Origin: Flavobacteriales bacterium
GTDB lineage: Bacteria > Bacteroidota > Bacteroidia > Flavobacteriales_F > PHOS-HE28
Reading direction: 5' to 3'
Length of the DNA: 64,000 nucleotides
NCBI GenBank assembly: GCA_016705955.1
Contig: JADJKO010000014.1
Span: forward strand, 41,797 to 105,796
The notes beneath the pieces were generated by a model that was not told where the DNA came from, ran no database searches, and was given only the letters and a program-made list of their open reading frames with translations. Below, one piece after another: positions 1 to 9,685 of the stretch. The first letter of the stretch is position 1; each line of letters starts with the position of its first letter. The position numbers and the translations under genes are program-made.

Positions 1-575
1 CAGGATCAACAGGAAATAGACCGGCCGGCGACCGGGCTTGGAGAGTTGGAACATGAGCATGAGGCAGAAGACGGCCAGCACATGTACCCCCGTGTAGCGC
101 CCGCGGATGTACGGGAAGATGGCGCGCTCATCCCCGGTCCCCAGCGCGGTGACCCCGGCGAGGTAGCCCAGCACGTTGATGAGCAACAAGAGGCCGAGCC
201 CCCATGAAGAGCAGGCGACCGAAACTGAAGTCCGGCTCATCGCGGTTGTGCAGGATCACGATCACGCCGCGTTGAAGGGGGCGAGGAAGATCAGACGAGG
301 AAAGGAGCACGTTGCCCATTTGCACGCCGGGGATGCCGTGGCGCAAACCCACGAACATGGACCACACCAAGGTGGCCATGTACGCCATGCACACCACCAG
401 ACCGGGGTGAGCCTGCGCTCAAAGCTCCTCGGTACAGGGTGTCTATGAAGTGGAAGAGGATGATGGCCACGAACGGTGCGGCGGCCATGATGAAGCCTTT
501 GGACAACCCGTTGGTGGCCCCGTAATAACTGGAATAGCCGAACAGCGGGAACCCTACAAGGAAGAGGGCATTCAC
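1..575 (-). CDS. O-antigen ligase/polymerase-like membrane protein, 3' end cut by window, frameshifted
   Basis: Polytopic inner-membrane protein at the downstream end of the polysaccharide operon. It starts with GTG, overlapping the glycosyltransferase stop as GTGA, and begins MNALFLVGFPLFGYSSYYG. Hydrophobic segments follow in changing frames: MAAAPFVAIILFHFIDTLY, then MAYMATLVWSMFVGLRHG. Reading off the last 127 bases gives RAIFPYIRGRYTGVHV followed by another membrane segment. At least two indels are needed to join the pieces. The arrangement and the operon position suggest an O-antigen ligase or repeat-unit polymerase (Wzy/WaaL superfamily), but no diagnostic motif is visible. The C-terminus lies outside the window. 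Confidence 0.5.
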
Positions 576-1573
576 CAGTTGGCTCTTGCGGATCGCGTCG
601 TTCCGGTTCTAGTGGGCATTCGATACGTGCGTTCCAACCCCTCTTGCGCAGGAGTGCTTTCACTTTCATCTTGAGGCGCTCCATCGATGTGGAGCCGATG
701 TAGCGCTTGAAGTATTCCGCGTCGCGGGCCTCGTCCGGCACGATCAACCGCGGATGTTGAACCGGGAAGGCGCACTCCGCTGCGGTCGGTTTGTTCCGCG
801 GATCGTTCAGGTCCATGGTGTTCGTGCCGCCTTCCCCGAAACCGATATTGTCCACGAGGTTGGTGTGCGGAATGATGTTGAGCGCGTGGTTGGCGATCCG
901 CGTGATGTCCAACTGGTAGCTCCACGAGTTCATGGCCGGCGTGGACGCGATCGAACATGAGGTGTACATCGTGCGCTTCACGGTCATTCAGGAAGAAATC
1001 ACGCAGCCGCGAACTGTTCTTGAGTGAAGGCCAGAGGCCCATGTCCACATCGTAATGGTTCCACACGCGGCGCCAACTGGCCCAGCCCCACGGCGCGCCG
1101 TAGCCGTGCGCGCTGAAGTAGTAGTCGCCATCCGTTTCGTACTCGCCATCGATCATCAGGTTGTTGCCCATCACCACCCATACGCGCTGGTCCGTGCGGT
1201 AATGCTCCAGCATCTCCTGGCAGAAGCGGAAGAAGCTCTGCACGGGCAAGGTGTCGTCCTCCAGCACGATCCCCTCCTCCTCGTGCGCGAAGAACCAGGC
1301 GATCGCGGAGCTCACTCCCTTTCGCAAGCCCATGTTCTTCTCGTTGAAGCGCGTGTGCAACTCACACGGCCAGTCCACTTCCTTGGCGAGTGCGCGTACT
1401 TCATCACACGCGGCCTGCTCACCGGCATTGCGCGGGCCATCGGCTGCGAAGTACAAGCGCGGTGGTCTTGCTTGCTTGATGGCCTCGAACACCTGGCGCA
1501 GCGGACCGATCCGGTTGAAGCCGATCAGCAACACCGGAGTGGTGAGTTGGAAGGAACCCTGTGATGCGCTCAT
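572..1573 (-). CDS. Nucleotide-diphospho-sugar transferase family glycosyltransferase (frameshifted)
   Basis: Probably transfers a sugar during surface-polysaccharide synthesis, in the cytoplasm. The N-terminus has a GT-A-like fold pattern: TTPVLLIGFNRIGPLRQVFE, then the acidic stretch GIVLEDDTLPVQSFFRFC, which would bind metal and nucleotide sugar, and later GYGAPWGWASWRRVW. This matches the hemolytic-protein HlpA-like glycosyltransferases of Bacteroidota. Near 935-945 the frame changes: HLMFDRVHAG continues as MNSWSYQLDITRIANHALN in another frame. The frame appears to return before the stop. The ATGA overlap with the upstream gene and GTGA overlap with the downstream gene fix both ends. Confidence 0.7.
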   Translation of the reverse strand: MSASQGSFQLTTPVLLIGFNRIGPLRQVFEAIKQARPPRLYFAADGPRNAGEQAACDEVRALAKEVDWPCELHTRFNEKNMGLRKGVSSAIAWFFAHEEEGIVLEDDTLPVQSFFRFCQEMLEHYRTDQRVWVVMGNNLMIDGEYETDGDYYFSAHGYGAPWGWASWRRVWNHYDVDMGLWPSLKNSSRLRDFFLNDREAHDVHLMFDRVHAGHELVELPVGHHADRQPRAQHHSAHQPRGQYRFRGRRHEHHGPERSAEQTDRSGVRLPGSTSAVDRAGRGPRRGILQALHRLHIDGAPQDESESTPAQEGLERTYRMPTRTGTTRSARANW

Positions 1574-2819
1574 GGAACGTTCACCCGGTTGTTCCGGTGG
1601 AAGGTGGGATAGTCCGAGAACATGGAAACAGCGTGGCGTGCAACGGTGCGTGAAGAGGCGAACTCATCCACGAAGCGGTAGAGGAACAACTGCATCACAT
1701 CGGTGTACCGCACGGCCACATCCTGCGCGAGGTTCTCGAAGCGGTCATGCGGAAGGATCTCGATGCAACCTGCCGCGAAGGCCGTCGGCAACAACATATT
1801 GCTACCGTGTACGCCAATGACCAATTGGCTCTTCGCGTAGGCGCGACACCAGGTGAGTTCCGTTTCCGCGTCCATGCGACGCGTGCGTAGGTCCTCGACG
1901 CCGGAAGGCACGGGGCGCCTCTCCCGAGTCCGACGATGCTGGCGGTCACTTCCGGATGAAGCTTGCGGATCAGACGCAGCGCTTTCATCGCCATGCCACT
2001 GCTGATCCCACAAGAAATGAGCTTGTGCCTGGCCTTCAAACCCAACCACTGCAAGGCGCGGTACTTCAACTTATGCAGTGAAGTGCGGAACCAGAGGCGG
2101 TCCTCCCGCAGCACGAAGGTCACATGCTTGGGCGGTGGTGAACCGATCGAATCGAAGGCCTTCACGCCGGTGAACCGTTCGATGTCCACTTTGGATTTGT
2201 CCGGATGTGCATAGCCCTTCGCCAGGTATACTTCCTCGAAGTCGGTGAGGAAGGACTTCACTTGCTCATTGATGGAGCGGTACCAACCGTGGGCCTTGCT
2301 GAGTTTCTGGTCCACCAGCCAAACCTCAGCCACGCCTTTGGGCACTTGCCACTCGAACGACTTCGGAAGGATCGAGCACCAAGCCGAGGTCGGAATGACG
2401 TCGAAGTAGTACTGCGCGTTCCACAGCTTCAGCAACACATGACCGTAGAGGAAATCGAGCGCGTTCAGGACCATCACCCGTTTGTGCGGCGTGATCACTT
2501 TCCGTTCGATCGGTACGTGCTCATCGCTGGGCGCGCGAAACCCCTTCATCAGCGGATCGGTCAACCACTGCTTGGCGCCATCACCCTCATACAGGCGGCC
2601 CTCCTCCTTCCCGATGGCCACATCATGATCCACCGCGAAACCGACCGGCAGATCATGGTAGAACAGATAGCCGCATGTGGTGCAGGTTTATCGCCGAACA
2701 CATGGATGCCGGGGAAGACCACATCCACCGCCTTGGGGTCCGATGCGCCACAAGCCGGACAACTCCCGCTCCGCGAAGAGTTCCGGGAAGACCGGCACGA
2801 GGTGCGGATCACGCTTCAT
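1570..2819 (-). CDS. GT61-like capsular polysaccharide glycosyltransferase (frameshifted)
   Basis: Likely glycosyltransferase of the GT61/DUF563 type. The start MKRDPHLVPVFPELF overlaps the flippase stop as ATGA. The next recognisable pieces are VVFPGIHVFGDKPAPH and YLFYHDLPVGFAVDHDVAIG, in different frames. A long central part follows, including NALDFLYGHVLLKLWNAQYY and KALRLIRKLHPEVTASIVG. The C-terminal part is VIGVHGSNMLLPTAFAAGC, resembling the GT61 motif HG(A/S) followed by N and a Gly-rich turn before an 'IE' strand. At least three indels separate the pieces (about 1925, 2650 and 2760). The GT61 call rests on the C-terminal motif; the family assignment is tentative. Confidence 0.55.
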
Positions 2820-4095
2820 GTGGCCCGGTGGAATCGCCAGAAGGTGAAGATGCCCTTCATCATGAGGCCGAGGTTCTCGCGCATGCGTGGCACGAAAAGA
2901 TCGATCACGAAGATGTGCATCGTGAAGGAGATCATGGTCGCGATGATGGCTCCTTTGGACGCATAGAGCGGGATCATCAGCCAGTTCACGGCGATGTTCG
3001 TGGTCGCCCCGACCACTGCGGTGAACAGCGAGTACTTGAACAGGCTTTCATTCACGATGAAGCTGCCCTTTCCCATACCCATGTTGGTGAAGAACAACCG
3101 GATGGAGAACAGGGCGAGCAGGAATCCCGCCGGCCGGAACTCCTCCCCGAAGAAGAAGGTGATCACCGGCTCCGCAATGAGGTAAAGCGGAACGCCATGG
3201 CGAGGAAGGTCAGGAACATGAGCCTGTATTGGTTCAGCAGGCCATCCGTGTACAACGCCTGACTCCTCCCGGGCCTTGGTGATCGCGGGTGCGAGGGACT
3301 TCACGAGGATGGCCGTCGGGAAGCTCAACGCTTCGATCATCCGCAAGGCCACGGAATACTGGCCCACTTCCGCGAAGGCCGCATCCTCACCCTTGCTTTG
3401 GGTGAGCATGTCCTTGATCATCACCTGGTCGATCCGCGCTTGGATGTACAACGCCATGCCGTAGATGAGCATCGGCCATGATTCGCGGAGCAGGTACCGC
3501 ACCATCGGTCCGGTGCTGCGCCATTCCCGCCAATTGCCCCCTGCGCGTGCGAACACGATCACCCTTGCGGCGTGAGGTAACCGAAATGCATGGCACCCAC
3601 CAAGGCGAACTTGGCTGATGGAACTCGCCACCACCTGCACGATCCGCACCATGGCGGACCTGCGCGCTTTCATCTCCGCCATGAACCAGTGATCGATCAC
3701 GGTGAAGGGCCGAGCAGTTCCGCACTGGAGGCGCCCACGATCAGCGCCACCGTGAGGCCGTCCATGTCCTTGAGGATGGCGCCGAGCGTGGCGCAGATCA
3801 CCATCAGGATCGCGCCGAACAACTTGATCATCGCACCGGTTCCGAGCAACTCATTGCGCTTCTCGGGGTACTTCACCAGGTCGCGCACCAGGATGTCATC
3901 GATGCCCGCCGACCCCAAGGCGAAGAAGAGCCCCACGAAACCCGTGGCGTAGTTCAGGTGGCCGAATATGGTATCACCCAGGTAGCGGGCCACGTAGATG
4001 CCCGTGACCAGTACCACACCCAGGCGCAACACGCGCTCCACGAAGAGCCACGAAAGACCTTTGATGATGTTGCGTGAACCTTCGGAACGGATCAT
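2816..4095 (-). CDS. wzx: Polysaccharide flippase, Wzx/MATE-like (frameshifted)
   Basis: Integral membrane protein that would flip lipid-linked oligosaccharide across the inner membrane. The N-terminus MIRSEGSRNIIKGLSWLFVE, followed by YVARYLGDTIFGHLNYATGF, is typical of the O-antigen translocase family (PST exporters). Downstream pieces include MIKDMLTQSKGEDAAFAEVG and the multi-helix C-terminal half with SLFKYSLFTAVVGATTNIAV. Frame changes occur near 3705, 3580 and 3250. Corrected, the protein is about 425 residues, normal for Wzx. It lies 15 bases after the wzc-like gene and overlaps the GT61-like gene by four bases. Confidence 0.75.
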
Positions 4096-4110
4096 GCGCG
4101 GGTCCCCGAC

Positions 4111-6434
4111 CTACTTGGTGTAATAGCCGTAGCCCTGCGCGCGCTCGGCCTTCACATCATTGAGCAGGAGGTCCACGCGACCCACCTTGCCGTTGGCCAC
4201 CATTTCATTGATCGACCGCAGGGCCCTGCGTGGTGTGTCGCTCGCGGACCACGTAGAGGCTCAGGTCCAGGTACCCGAGCAACACCACGAATTCGCTCAC
4301 CAATCCGATCGGCGAGGCATCCACGATGATGTGATCATAGCGCTGGCGCATGGTCGTGAACAATTCGGCCATCCGTGGATCCTCGGCCAGTTCCGAAGGG
4401 TTCGGTGGGATGGGTCCTGCACCGATCACATCCAGGCCGACGATGTCCGACTTCTGGATGATGGACCCCAGGTCGGTCTCGCCGATCAGGAACGTGCTGA
4501 GGCCCGGCCCGTCGCTCAGGTCCATCGTCTTGAGCACGTTCGGCCTGCGCATATCCGCATCGATGAGGAGCACGCGTTTGCCGGAAAGCGCCATCACACC
4601 GGCCAGGTTCACCGCGCAGAAGGTCTTGCCCTCCCCGCTGCTGGAGGAGGTGAAGCCCAGCACTTGGCGCGGCACGTTCGCATTGAGGTATTGCAGGTTG
4701 ATCCGCACCGTCCGGAAAGCCTCGGCCAGCATGCTCTTCGGCTCGTCCGGCAGCACACGCTTGCGTTTGCTGGAGGGGATCAACCCAAGAACAGGTAAGC
4801 TGCTCACGCGCTTCAATTCATCCAGGTCGGCAATGCTGTCGTTGAAGAAATCACGAACAAGGATGATCAGCACGGGGACCAGGAGGCCGATGAACAACGC
4901 GCCACCCAGCACCAACTTCTTCTGCGGGCCCACCATGCCGCCACCGACCACATTCGCCTCATCGATGATCACCTTGTCCACTTCATCCGATGCGATGGCG
5001 ATGCCCGCCTCCGCACGCTTCTCCATGAGGTAGTTGTACAGCGTTTCACTCAGCTTGAACTTGCGCCTTGATCCCCAACTGCTTGCTGTCCTCCGGCATC
5101 GACCCAACGAATAATTGATTCGGCCCAAGCGACCGCTCAGGTCGGTGAGGGTGATGTCCGCTTCGGTGAGGATGTTCTGGGCCGTCTGTTCCAGCGTGCT
5201 CAGCAAGTTGCGGCGACGACGTTCCATGGCCACTGCGGTAGGATTGCTCTTGCCACCGCTCTGCAGCCGGAGCGCACTCAGGTCCGCGGAGAGCCTTGTG
5301 ATATCCAGGATCAAGTTGTTGAGCACAGGGTCCTCGAAGCCGGACGGTGGAGGGAAGTTGCTATCGTCCGATGAACGGAGCTTGTCCACCACCCCGGAGC
5401 AATAGCTCCGCTTCCGGCGAACGATGGAAATCTGGTCCTCTAGGCGGCTCCGCTCCTGGAACAGCGCGTCCGAAACATTGCCCACCGAGCCCGGCATTCC
5501 GGAGGTCAGCCGTTGCTGCGCGATCTCGTTCTCGGCCTCCTTCAACGTACCCGCCACCGTGTCGATCTGGTATCGATGAAGTCGATGGTCTTGATCCTTT
5601 CTGCTGCTGCTTGTAGCAATTCCCCTTCAATGAAGGTCTCCATCAGTTTGTTGATGAAGACCGACTCCTTGTTCGTTGAGGTCCCGGTCAGGCTCAACGA
5701 CACAATGTGCCCATCGCTCTCCGGCGGCTCCACGTTCAGCCGCGAGATGTAGTTCATGAACTGCTGGTCCAGGCTCACGATCTTGAAGTAGTAGTCCGAA
5801 CCCGCTTCATACACGCGATCCTCGGGGAATTCGATGCGGAAGCTGAGGTTCTGCGCGGAGAACGGCTGGCCGATCGCGAGGGTCTCCTCCACCTTGTATT
5901 CCGGCAGGAAATCCCCCATCAACTCCTGCTTCTGGACATTGAAGAGTTGCACGTTCTGTCCTTCGGCGCTCACCGAATAGGTTTTCGCCACACGATCCAC
6001 CTTCACATGGATCTTCACGCCCGCCACCTGCACGGCCACGGAATCCAATCGCACGCGGAAGGGCGGATAGTCGTACCGTTCCTCGGTCACGAAATCGTGC
6101 GTCTCGTAGTACGCCACACCGAAGTCCAGGCGCCGGAGCGGTTTCATGATGTTCGAGCGCGAGGTCATGATCGCGATGTCATCCTCCAGTTGGGAACTGC
6201 CCCGCACCAAGGACATCCCCTTGAGGAAATCCTCTTTCTGTCCGAAGCCGGGCTTGCCGCCTTCACCATGAGAATGGTGGCCTGCACCATGTAGCTCTTG
6301 GGGGTCACCTTCAGGTAGGCCACGCCCGCTGCACCCGCGATCGTGCAGGTGATGAGGAACCACCACCACTTCGAGAGCAGTTTCCGGATGATGACCCGCA
6401 GGTCGATGATGTCGGTCGCCGGACTCGTCGCCAT
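4111..6434 (-). CDS. wzc: Wzc-like polysaccharide co-polymerase with BY-kinase domain (frameshifted)
   Basis: Chain-length regulator/tyrosine autokinase of the GumC/CpsD type, in the inner membrane. N-terminus IIDLRVIIRKLLSKWWWFL starts the Wzz domain and its first transmembrane helix. A second helix KKLVLGGALFIGLLVPVLII follows about 450 residues later, then the ATPase domain: Walker A SSSSGEGKTFCAVNLA, Walker A' LLIDADMRRP and Walker B YDHIIVDASPIGLVSE. The last residues end RAQGYGYYTK, a short tyrosine cluster as in autophosphorylated Wzc tails. Frame changes occur near 6255, 5565 and 4230. Near 5060-5100 two compensating indels turn the expected MPEDSKQLGIK into CRRTASSWGSR. Confidence 0.88.
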
Positions 6435-6437
6435 GGA

Positions 6438-7216
6438 TCACTTGGAATTGTTCTGGATCACCGTAAAGACCACTGCCGCAGTGCTCAACGTACTGAGGAT
6501 GATGGCGAGCACCTCCAGGTTGAGGCGGCCGCTGCGGGCACGCATCGCCGGAACGTACACCACGTCGTTCGGAAGCAGGTAGTAGTATTCGCTCCGGAGC
6601 ACCTCGGTCGTGGATAGGTCGACGTAGAGCGATTGCACGCCGCGGTCGCTTTGTCGCATGAGGGTGACGTGGCTCTTATCAGCGAACTCATTCGGCCCAC
6701 CGGCCATGGCCAAGGCGTCGAGAATGGTGATCTGGTTGTTGTACACCATGTAGGTACCGGGCCGGGACACGTTTCCCAAGAGGCTTATCCGCCAGTTGAT
6801 CATCTTCAGGATGACGGTGGCATTGGTGAAGTACTCGCCGATCTTGCGCTGCACCATTCCTGTGCTTCGCCGATGGTAAGGCCCTGGAGCTTCACCTTGC
6901 CCACCTGCGGCAATTGCACCATGCCGGTACGATCCACGGAGAACCCGTTCACGTAAAGGGATGCGTCACTCAGGCCAGCCGTACCGTTCTGGCTCTCCAC
7001 GTTGAAGTAGCGATGGGTCTGTTCATCAAGGCCCAGTACCCTTATGGACATCACATCGTTCACTTGGATCCGGTATTCGAACCGCTGGTTCTCGAACAAC
7101 TTGCTCGCACCGGGTGTGAGCGACGGGTCGTTGAGGTAGTTGAGGGACTTGTTGCCCACGCAGCCACCAAGGGTGAGTACAAGGCCACCCAGAACAAAGA
7201 GATCGCGTACGCGCAT
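6438..7216 (-). CDS. wza: Wza-like polysaccharide export lipoprotein (frameshifted)
   Basis: Outer-membrane polysaccharide export protein. The chosen start gives MRVRDLFVLGGLVLTLGGC, a lipoprotein signal with lipobox LGGC; an in-frame ATG at 7267 is the alternative. The Poly_export domain follows: FEYRIQVNDVMSIRVLGLDE, then LYVNGFSVDRTGMVQLPQVG. The C-terminal part has an SLBB-like repeat, INWRISLLGNVSRPGTYMVY, and the sequence YYLLPNDVVYVPAMRAR before a final hydrophobic segment. One indel near 6855 separates the halves. It is first in the polysaccharide operon and is followed three bases later by the Wzc-like gene. Confidence 0.85.
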
Positions 7217-7279
7217 GCGGTAAGGCTTGGGGATGCCGGAAGGTGGTCTGTTGATCGGGTTCACCATGCGCGGCACCGC

Positions 7280-7287
7280 CAAAGATA
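7280..7287 (-). promoter_or_regulatory. Bacteroidota -7 promoter box, polysaccharide operon
   Basis: Minus-strand TATCTTTG matches the Bacteroidota -7 consensus TAnnTTTG. It lies upstream of both candidate starts of the wza-like gene. No clear -33 TTG is seen at the usual spacing. Confidence 0.5.
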
Positions 7288-7376
7288 GAGGGCACCATCC
7301 AGCGGGATCGAAGTCACCGCCGACGCGCTTTCAACGATCGTCGTGTGGTTAACCGTGCTGGTCGCTTGGTGCTTCC

Positions 7377-8544
7377 TTAGCCCTTCAGTACGCCACGACT
7401 GATCACGATCCGTTGCACCTCGCTTGTGCCTTCATAGATCTGCGTGATCTTGGCATCGCGCATCAGGCGTTCCACATGGTACTCCTTCACGTAGCCGTAG
7501 CCGCCGTGTACCTGTACCGCCTCCACGGTGGTGCGCATGGCCACCTCACTGGCAAAGACCTTCGCCATGGCACTGGCCTGATCGTAGTTGAGGTGCTGGT
7601 CCTTCAACCATGCGGCCTTCAAGCAGAGCAAACGAGCGGCTTCGATCTCCGTAGCCATGTCGGCCAGTTTGAAGGCGATGGCCTGATGCTCACAGATGGC
7701 CTTGCCGAAGGCTTTGCGCTCCTTGCTGTAGGCCAGTGCGAGTTCGTAGGCACCGCTGGCGATCCCGAGCGCCTGTGAAGCGATCCCGATACGACCACCA
7801 CTCAGTGTCTTCATGGCGAAGGTGAAGCCGAAGCCATCCTCACCGATGCGGTTCTCCTTGGGCACTTTCACATCCTGGAACATCAGCGTATGCGTGTCGC
7901 TTCCACGGATCCCGAGCTTGTCCTCCTTCGCACCCACCACGAAGCCGGGCATGCCCTTCTCCACGATCAGGCAGTTGATGCCCTTGTGTCCTTTCGCCGC
8001 ATCGGTCTGCGCCATCACCAGGTAGGTGCTCGCGGTACCGCCGTTCGTGATCCAGTTCTTGGTGCCGTTCAACAGGTAGTGGTCGCCCATGTCGATGGCG
8101 GTGGTGCGCTGGCTGGTGGCATCGCTGCCCGCTTCCGGCTCGCTCAAGCAGAACGCGCCGATCACTTCGCCCTTGGCCAGCGGAACCAGGTACTTCCGCT
8201 TCTGCTCTTCATTGGCGAAGTGCTCGAGGCCCCAGCACACCAGGCTGTTGTTCACGCTCATCACGACGCGAACAGCTCGCATCGATCTTGCTGATCTCCT
8301 CCATGGCCAGCACGTAGCAGACCGTATCCATGCCGCCGCCGCCGTACTCGGGGCTCACCATCATGCCCAGGAAACCGAATTCGCCCAATTGCTTGATCTC
8401 GTCCTTCGGGAAGCGTTGTTCGCGATCACGGTCGATCACGCCGGGCTTCAAAACGTTCTGCGCGAAATCACGGGCGGCGTCGCGCACTGCGATCTGCTCT
8501 TCACTGAGTTCGAAGTTCAATCCGGCAAGGGTGGTGGTTTCCAT
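7377..8544 (-). CDS. Acyl-CoA dehydrogenase, short-chain type (one frameshift)
   Basis: FAD-dependent acyl-CoA dehydrogenase, which oxidises a short or medium acyl-CoA to the 2-enoyl-CoA in fatty-acid or amino-acid catabolism. The start METTTLAGLNFELSEEQIAV leads into the N-terminal helical domain with EYGGGGMDTVCYVLAMEEIS. The middle part contains GAFCLSEPEAGSDATS, the flavin/substrate-binding signature, and the C-terminus has QIYEGTSEVQRIVISRGVL with the expected catalytic Glu. Near 8265-8275 the frame changes: KIDASCS continues as VVMSVNNSLVCWGLEHF in another frame; removing one base at GTTCGCG restores it. Corrected length is about 388 residues, normal for the family. Convergent with nothing downstream; divergent from anmK. 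Confidence 0.9.
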
Positions 8545-8565
8545 CAGGGCTGCGTGTAGGGAGCG

Positions 8566-8595
8566 CAAAAGTAGCCGATACCTTCGCCTAGCAAA
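8566..8595 (-). promoter_or_regulatory. Full Bacteroidota-type promoter of the acyl-CoA dehydrogenase
   Basis: On the minus strand TTTG is followed by an 18-base spacer and TACTTTTG, a full match to the Bacteroidota -33/-7 promoter. The -7 box ends 21 bases before the ATG. Confidence 0.65.
8579..8586 (+). promoter_or_regulatory. Possible -7 box for anmK
   Basis: TACCTTCG, one base from TAnnTTTG, lies 19 bases before the anmK ATG and inside the spacer of the divergent acyl-CoA dehydrogenase promoter, so the two promoters would compete for the same DNA. Confidence 0.35.
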
Positions 8596-8605
8596 TGCAC
8601 GGGAC

Positions 8606-9673
8606 ATGAACAAGAAAAGCGGAACCGCTTCCACGTATCGCGTGGTCGGTGTTATGAGCGGCAGTTCCATGGACGGACTCGATCTCGCACTTTGTGTATT
8701 GAAGTACGCACGCGGGAAGTGGACCTGGCGGATCGAAAAAGCGCGGACCGTTCCCTACCCGCAGCGGGTGCGGGAGGATCTGGAGGCGGTGATGAACGAT
8801 ACCGCTATGGCGTTGGCGGTGGTGGACACCGAGCTCGGCGAGTTCATCGGGGAGAAGTGCAAGCGGTTCGCCGGAGGAAAGGCCGATCTGATCAGCAGTC
8901 ACGGACACACCATTTTCCACATGCCACGCGGTGCGCTCACCAAGCAGGTCGGTTCGGGTGCGGCCATCGCGGCCATGAGCGGGATCACCACGGTGTGCGA
9001 CTTCCGCAGCACCGATATGGCGCTCGGCGGCCAAGGCGCGCCCTTGGTGCCGATCGGGGAACAGCTGCTCTTCCCGAAGCACAGCGCCTTCCTCAACATC
9101 GGGGGCATTTGCAACATCAGCATCCACACCGAAAAGCGGATCATCGGCTACGATGTGTGCATCGGCAACCAAGCGCTGAACTTCCTCGCGGCGCTGCGGA
9201 AGCAACCCTATGATGCGGACGGAACCCTTGCACGCTCAGGCAGGATCAATGCGGACCTGCTGGATGAACTCAATGCCCTGCCCTTCCACCAGAAGCGACC
9301 GCCCCGTTCGCTCGGACGCGAATGGTTCCTCGACAATGTGATGCCGCTCATCAACGACGATCACATTCCGGTGAAGGACCGCTTGCGTACGGTGGTGGAG
9401 CACATCGCCTACCAAGTGGGCCGATCGCTCCAGAGCGCGGAAACGCCGGTGCTGGTGACGGGTGGCGGCGCGCACAATTCCTTTCTTCTTGAACGCATCC
9501 GCGCCTATACCAAAGCGACGTTACACGTACCGGACAAGCTCACCGTGGACTACAAGGAAGCGCTGGTCTTCGCACTGCTCGGGGTGCTGCGCATGCGCGG
9601 TGAAGTGAATACGCTGAAGAGCGTGACCGGCGCGAAGCGGGATAGTGTGGGCGGGGCGGTGTATCTGGCTTGA
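8606..9673 (+). CDS. anmK: Anhydro-N-acetylmuramic acid kinase
   Basis: ATP-dependent kinase that opens and phosphorylates 1,6-anhydro-MurNAc to MurNAc-6-phosphate during cell-wall recycling in the cytoplasm. The phosphate-binding motif VVGVMSGSSMDGLDLAL is at residues 13-29 (family form MSGTSxDGxD). Further family features are LISSHGHTIFHMP, AFLNIGGICNIS, CIGNQALNFLA and a late VLVTGGGAHNSFLLERI that belongs to the ATPase fold. The length, 355 residues, is close to that of other AnmK proteins. The start ATG was chosen because it gives the motif at the usual distance; longer upstream reading would overlap the divergent gene. Confidence 0.93.
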   Translation: MNKKSGTASTYRVVGVMSGSSMDGLDLALCVLKYARGKWTWRIEKARTVPYPQRVREDLEAVMNDTAMALAVVDTELGEFIGEKCKRFAGGKADLISSHGHTIFHMPRGALTKQVGSGAAIAAMSGITTVCDFRSTDMALGGQGAPLVPIGEQLLFPKHSAFLNIGGICNISIHTEKRIIGYDVCIGNQALNFLAALRKQPYDADGTLARSGRINADLLDELNALPFHQKRPPRSLGREWFLDNVMPLINDDHIPVKDRLRTVVEHIAYQVGRSLQSAETPVLVTGGGAHNSFLLERIRAYTKATLHVPDKLTVDYKEALVFALLGVLRMRGEVNTLKSVTGAKRDSVGGAVYLA

Positions 9674-9685
9674 GAAGAAGTACGG

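Noticed and set aside
8330..8605. Longer anmK reading frame starting at 8330
   Set aside because: The upstream part overlaps the divergent acyl-CoA dehydrogenase and has no AnmK features; the ATG at 8606 gives the normal motif position.
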